Positions 61,853-64,000 of a stretch of DNA of 64,000 nucleotides are shown here, piece after piece. The translations under genes were made by a program, and so were the position numbers. Each line of letters opens with the position of its first letter. The first letter of the stretch is position 1. The notes below the pieces were generated by a model that was not told where the DNA came from, did not search any database, and saw nothing but the letters and a program-made list of their open reading frames with translations. Source of the DNA: Chlamydiales bacterium. GTDB taxonomy: Bacteria > Chlamydiota > Chlamydiia > Chlamydiales > Rhabdochlamydiaceae. The stretch is taken from the NCBI GenBank assembly GCA_016185065.1, contig JACPOL010000010.1, positions 1 through 64,000 on the forward strand. Direction: 5' to 3'.

Positions 61853-62268
61853 TGAAGATAGAAGAGATCTGCTTTACTGCCTCTTTTGAACAGCTCTCTT
61901 CCATCCTCACATGGATTCAGACGCGGTGTGTAGAGGCTGGTTTCTCTTCATCAGAGGCAAGCAGGATACAGCTCGCTCTGGAAGAGGTTCTTGTGAATGT
62001 GATTCGCTATGCCTATCCCGAAAAAAAGGGAGAAGTGGTGCTTACTTGCAAGCTCTACCCAGAGGAAAAAATTCAATTTATCGTCCGGGATCAAGGTCGC
62101 GCTTTCAATCCTCTTCTTCAAAAACCAGCGGTTGATCTGCTTGAAGAGCTACATGAGAGAAAAGAGGGTGGGCTTGGAATCTTTTTCGCAGAACAGCTGA
62201 TGGATGAGATTGCCTATGAGCGCCTCGAGCCCTTTAACCATCTCTTCCTCACAAAATTCTTAAATTAA
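61852..62268 (+). CDS. rsbW: RsbW-like serine kinase/anti-sigma factor ATPase
   Basis: The 138-residue protein is a GHKL ATPase of the RsbW family: N-box region ASRIQLALEEVLVNVIRYAY, then G1 box VRDQGRAFNPLLQ and G2 box GGLGIFFAEQLMDEIAYE. RsbW binds and phosphorylates anti-sigma antagonists in partner-switching systems, which in chlamydiae are linked to the TCA cycle and developmental control. From memory C. trachomatis has rsbW (CT549) after the same lptE-type gene. The start ATG lies at the last base of the family E element, which supplies GATAGG as its only ribosome-binding sequence. Confidence 0.92.
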   Translation: MKIEEICFTASFEQLSSILTWIQTRCVEAGFSSSEASRIQLALEEVLVNVIRYAYPEKKGEVVLTCKLYPEEKIQFIVRDQGRAFNPLLQKPAVDLLEELHERKEGGLGIFFAEQLMDEIAYERLEPFNHLFLTKFLN

Positions 62269-62292
62269 CCCCCTTTCGAAAGAGGTCTATTC

Positions 62293-62580
62293 TTAGCGGT
62301 GTCCACCGCCATGACCACCATGCCCGCCGCCGCCGCCGTGGCCGCCTTGTCTATGGTGCTCTCCGCCGTGATGTCCTTCGCCATGGTGTCCATCATGATG
62401 GTCATCGCCATGTCTGTTGTGACGATAGTTGTGGTAATAGTAGTCGTCATCATAGTCGTAGTAATAATACCTACCACCATATCCGCCATATCCCCCGCCG
62501 CACCCCGTAAGGAGCAGGCCTGAAAGAGCAGACACTAAGATTCCAAGAGATGCGAATCTAAAAAACACCCATAATAGCAT
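62293..62580 (-). CDS. His/Gly/Tyr-rich lipoprotein
   Basis: The 95-residue protein has a lipoprotein signal (SALSGLLLTGC, lipidated Cys about residue 27) and a mature part of extreme composition: a Gly/Tyr stretch (GGGYGGYGGRYYYYDYDDDY), then a His-rich region with several HH pairs (DDHHDGHHGEGHHGGEHHR) and a Gly/His tail. About fifteen His residues in 45 suggest metal binding (Ni, Zn or Cu), an inference from composition. The family cannot be assigned. It lies opposite rsbW, 24 bp from its stop, and divergent from the gene at 62643. Confidence 0.72.
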   Translation of the reverse strand: MLLWVFFRFASLGILVSALSGLLLTGCGGGYGGYGGRYYYYDYDDDYYYHNYRHNRHGDDHHDGHHGEGHHGGEHHRQGGHGGGGGHGGHGGGHR

Positions 62581-62642
62581 AAAAATTCTGGGGTAAAAAG
62601 TTCTGTCTTCGTAAAGTTTTGTATTTAAAATCGAGGTATCAC

Positions 62643-63332
62643 ATGTTTGGCGTCAATTTGTCAATGTTCTCTCTGAGATCTGTCCTGAGTATCGCCCTAC
62701 TTATGGCTCTCTTTGTTCCTTCGATAGAAGCAGCTCATAAACGGAAGCCACAAAAAAGCAGATCTGTTGAACACTTCTTAGCGGGGAGGATACCGATAGG
62801 AGATAAGAGACATGACACGCTTGCCTTTGCAATGCAGCTTATGCAGAGGAGAGGAGCCACAACGATTATTGAAACAGGAACATCGCGACTCGGAGCCAGC
62901 AATCCTTTGGGCGATGGCTGTTTTACAATCATTGTAGGAGACTATGTCAGAGAGATGGGAGGAGTGCTCTACTCTGTAGATATCGATCCACAAGCCATTG
63001 CCACTTGCGCCGCGGCACTCGGGCACTCTCGTAATTATGTACAGCTTTTCACTCAAGACTCTGTGGCATTTCTCGAAAATTTTAAAGATCCGATCGATTT
63101 TCTTTATTTGGACAGTTACGATTATGTCCTTGATAATCCCAATCCTTCGCAAGAGCATCATCTCAACGAGATCATCGCTGCTTATCCTAAACTTACTCGA
63201 AAGAGCGTCGTGATGATTGATGATTGCGGCCTGCCCGGTGGAGGCAAAGGAAAGCTTGCCATCGAGTTTCTTGTAAGCCGTGGATGGAAGATCTTGATGA
63301 ATGGCTACCAAGTCATCCTTTCTCAAGAATGA
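62643..63332 (+). CDS. Exported protein with class I methyltransferase fold
   Basis: The 229-residue protein (ATG at 62643) has a signal-like N-terminus (FSLRSVLSIALLMALFVPSIEA) followed by a Rossmann-type fold: ATTIIETGTSRLGASNPLG as motif I, GVLYSVDIDPQAIATCAAAL as motif II and PIDFLYLDSYDY, then VVMIDDCGLPGGGKGKLAI. It resembles the class I SAM-dependent methyltransferase/cephalosporin-hydroxylase-like (TylF/CmcI) group. A methyltransferase behind a signal peptide is odd, and SAM would be scarce outside the cytosol, so the hydrophobic start may be an anchor. No clear RBS. Substrate unknown. Confidence 0.7.
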   Translation: MFGVNLSMFSLRSVLSIALLMALFVPSIEAAHKRKPQKSRSVEHFLAGRIPIGDKRHDTLAFAMQLMQRRGATTIIETGTSRLGASNPLGDGCFTIIVGDYVREMGGVLYSVDIDPQAIATCAAALGHSRNYVQLFTQDSVAFLENFKDPIDFLYLDSYDYVLDNPNPSQEHHLNEIIAAYPKLTRKSVVMIDDCGLPGGGKGKLAIEFLVSRGWKILMNGYQVILSQE

Positions 63333-64000
63333 TCAAGTATGTCCTCGGTAATAGAAGAAGTGGATGGGCTGTTGAACTCCATTAGGAGGTTCAAAGGTTA
63401 GAACGTAGTCGTGACGCTTTTGTTTGCGTTTGTGTTTTTTAATGATTTTGTTGTGATGAACGTGGCCTTTCCAACCTTTAAAGGGATCCTGTCCAATGAT
63501 CGCTGTAAGGACAAACTCTTCTGGAAAACAGGAGAGAAATGGTGTCCCCATAGAAACCAGCTCATAGTATGAGCGAATGAGCCTCTGTGCTAGCTCGGTA
63601 TCCATCTTAAGGCCAAAAACGAGTGTGCGAACATAGGTTGTGTGGAAAACATCCACGCCTGTCTGTTCTTGTAGAACTTTTCGTGTAAATGGAAGAATAT
63701 AGCGATTATTTTGAGAGATATCTTCTTCAAAAAGAAAGGCTCCATGGGATTCTATTATTTGAAATAGGAGATCTGGATTTCTTAGAGGTAGCATTGTGGA
63801 GTCGATCCATAGAACACTCGAAAAGCCTAGTTGATAGGCTTCTAACATAGTAAAAATTTTAAAGCAGTAGGGGACCCCAGCGTACTGAATCTCTTGTCCC
63901 GTGGGATTGGGGAATCCGCCTGCACGAAAATAGAAATATCCATTGAATCCGGTTTTTTCTAAGGCTTTAGCAAGTGACGTGACAAGGTTATAGTAGTTGC
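63333..64000 (-). CDS. Glycosyltransferase-like protein, 5' end outside the window
   Basis: The frame is open from the stop at 63333 to the edge at 64000 and carries on upstream (KALEKTGFNGYFYFRAGGFP), so the ATG at 63848 is internal. The visible 220-odd residues include GFSSVLWIDSTMLPLRNPDL, which has the WxDSD/WIDST-like acidic motif of nucleotide-sugar-dependent transferases, and a basic tail (KIIKKHKRKQKRHDY). Assigning it to a glycosyltransferase is tentative. It ends 1 bp after the convergent methyltransferase-like gene. Confidence 0.6.
   Translation of the reverse strand, partial: NYYNLVTSLAKALEKTGFNGYFYFRAGGFPNPTGQEIQYAGVPYCFKIFTMLEAYQLGFSSVLWIDSTMLPLRNPDLLFQIIESHGAFLFEEDISQNNRYILPFTRKVLQEQTGVDVFHTTYVRTLVFGLKMDTELAQRLIRSYYELVSMGTPFLSCFPEEFVLTAIIGQDPFKGWKGHVHHNKIIKKHKRKQKRHDYVLTFEPPNGVQQPIHFFYYRGHT

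Noticed and set aside
62299-62523. Met/Val/Ile-rich frame opposite the His-rich lipoprotein
   Set aside because: It is the complement of Gly/His/Tyr codons. The minus-strand frame has a signal peptide and lipobox, so it is the better candidate.

Overview
The window is a stretch of a chromosome from an environmental member of the Chlamydiae (Chlamydiales outside the genus Chlamydia). The strongest evidence is a close homologue of EUO, the chlamydial developmental repressor (33078-33536), an Npt-type nucleotide transporter (9810-11384), a fused SecD-SecF (35673-40241), a Mip-like FKBP (51792-52550), a UhpC-like sugar-phosphate transporter (54967-56355), and several gene orders that, from memory, match C. 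trachomatis: rho-coaE-polA-sppA-npt-pgsA; dnaQ-tsaE-DUF2709; gltX/tsp-euo-recJ-secDF then uppS-cdsA-cmk-plsC; trxA-trmL-mip-hisS-uhpC-dnaE-TPR-lptE-rsbW. No phage, plasmid, transposase, CRISPR or rRNA genes were seen; one tRNA (Leu, anticodon CAG) is present.

Layout. 1-11384: rho/coaE/polA/sppA operon (minus), an MscS channel (plus), and npt-dedA-pgsA (minus). 11478-15714: pgk, an exported phosphodiester glycosidase, a DnaQ-type exonuclease, tsaE and a DUF2709 gene (minus). 15842-20280: a leucine-dehydrogenase-type enzyme, argS and a tandem family of small membrane proteins (plus), one copy frameshifted and one truncated. 20248-29058: EpmB-like radical SAM enzyme, murA, two divergent ATP-grasp genes (one is ddl), ispF, an MFS transporter, a CysJ-like reductase and a tiny lipoprotein. 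29052-46257: gltX, tsp, euo, recJ, secDF, a secreted triple-repeat protein, purA, then the lipid/cell-wall precursor operon uppS-cdsA-cmk-plsC. 46021-54801: an exported flavoprotein, thiamine pyrophosphokinase, tRNA-Leu, trxA, a symporter fused to a solute-binding domain, trmL, mip and hisS. 54967-64000: uhpC, dnaE, a TPR/BamD-like protein, lptE, rsbW, a His/Gly-rich lipoprotein, a methyltransferase-like exported protein and a partial glycosyltransferase-like gene.

The unusual content is between, and in two or three cases inside, the genes. I see six families of long palindromic repeats, here called A to F. A (about 510 bp, terminal inverted repeat ATAGACATGTCGG) has two full copies and one cut by the window edge. 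B (about 185 bp) has five copies, each arm carrying about five roughly 10-11 bp repeats around AAYGGAC. C (about 125 bp) has two copies. D (about 112 bp) occurs once nested inside a C element and once in frame inside tsaE. E (about 163 bp) has two copies immediately before murA and rsbW, with compensatory stem changes. F has one copy after murA. Most copies sit within tens of bases of a stop codon, and some supply start codons or coding sequence. No enzyme that could move them is in the window. This repeat system, especially the in-frame D copy and the covarying E copies, is the most promising unexplained signal.
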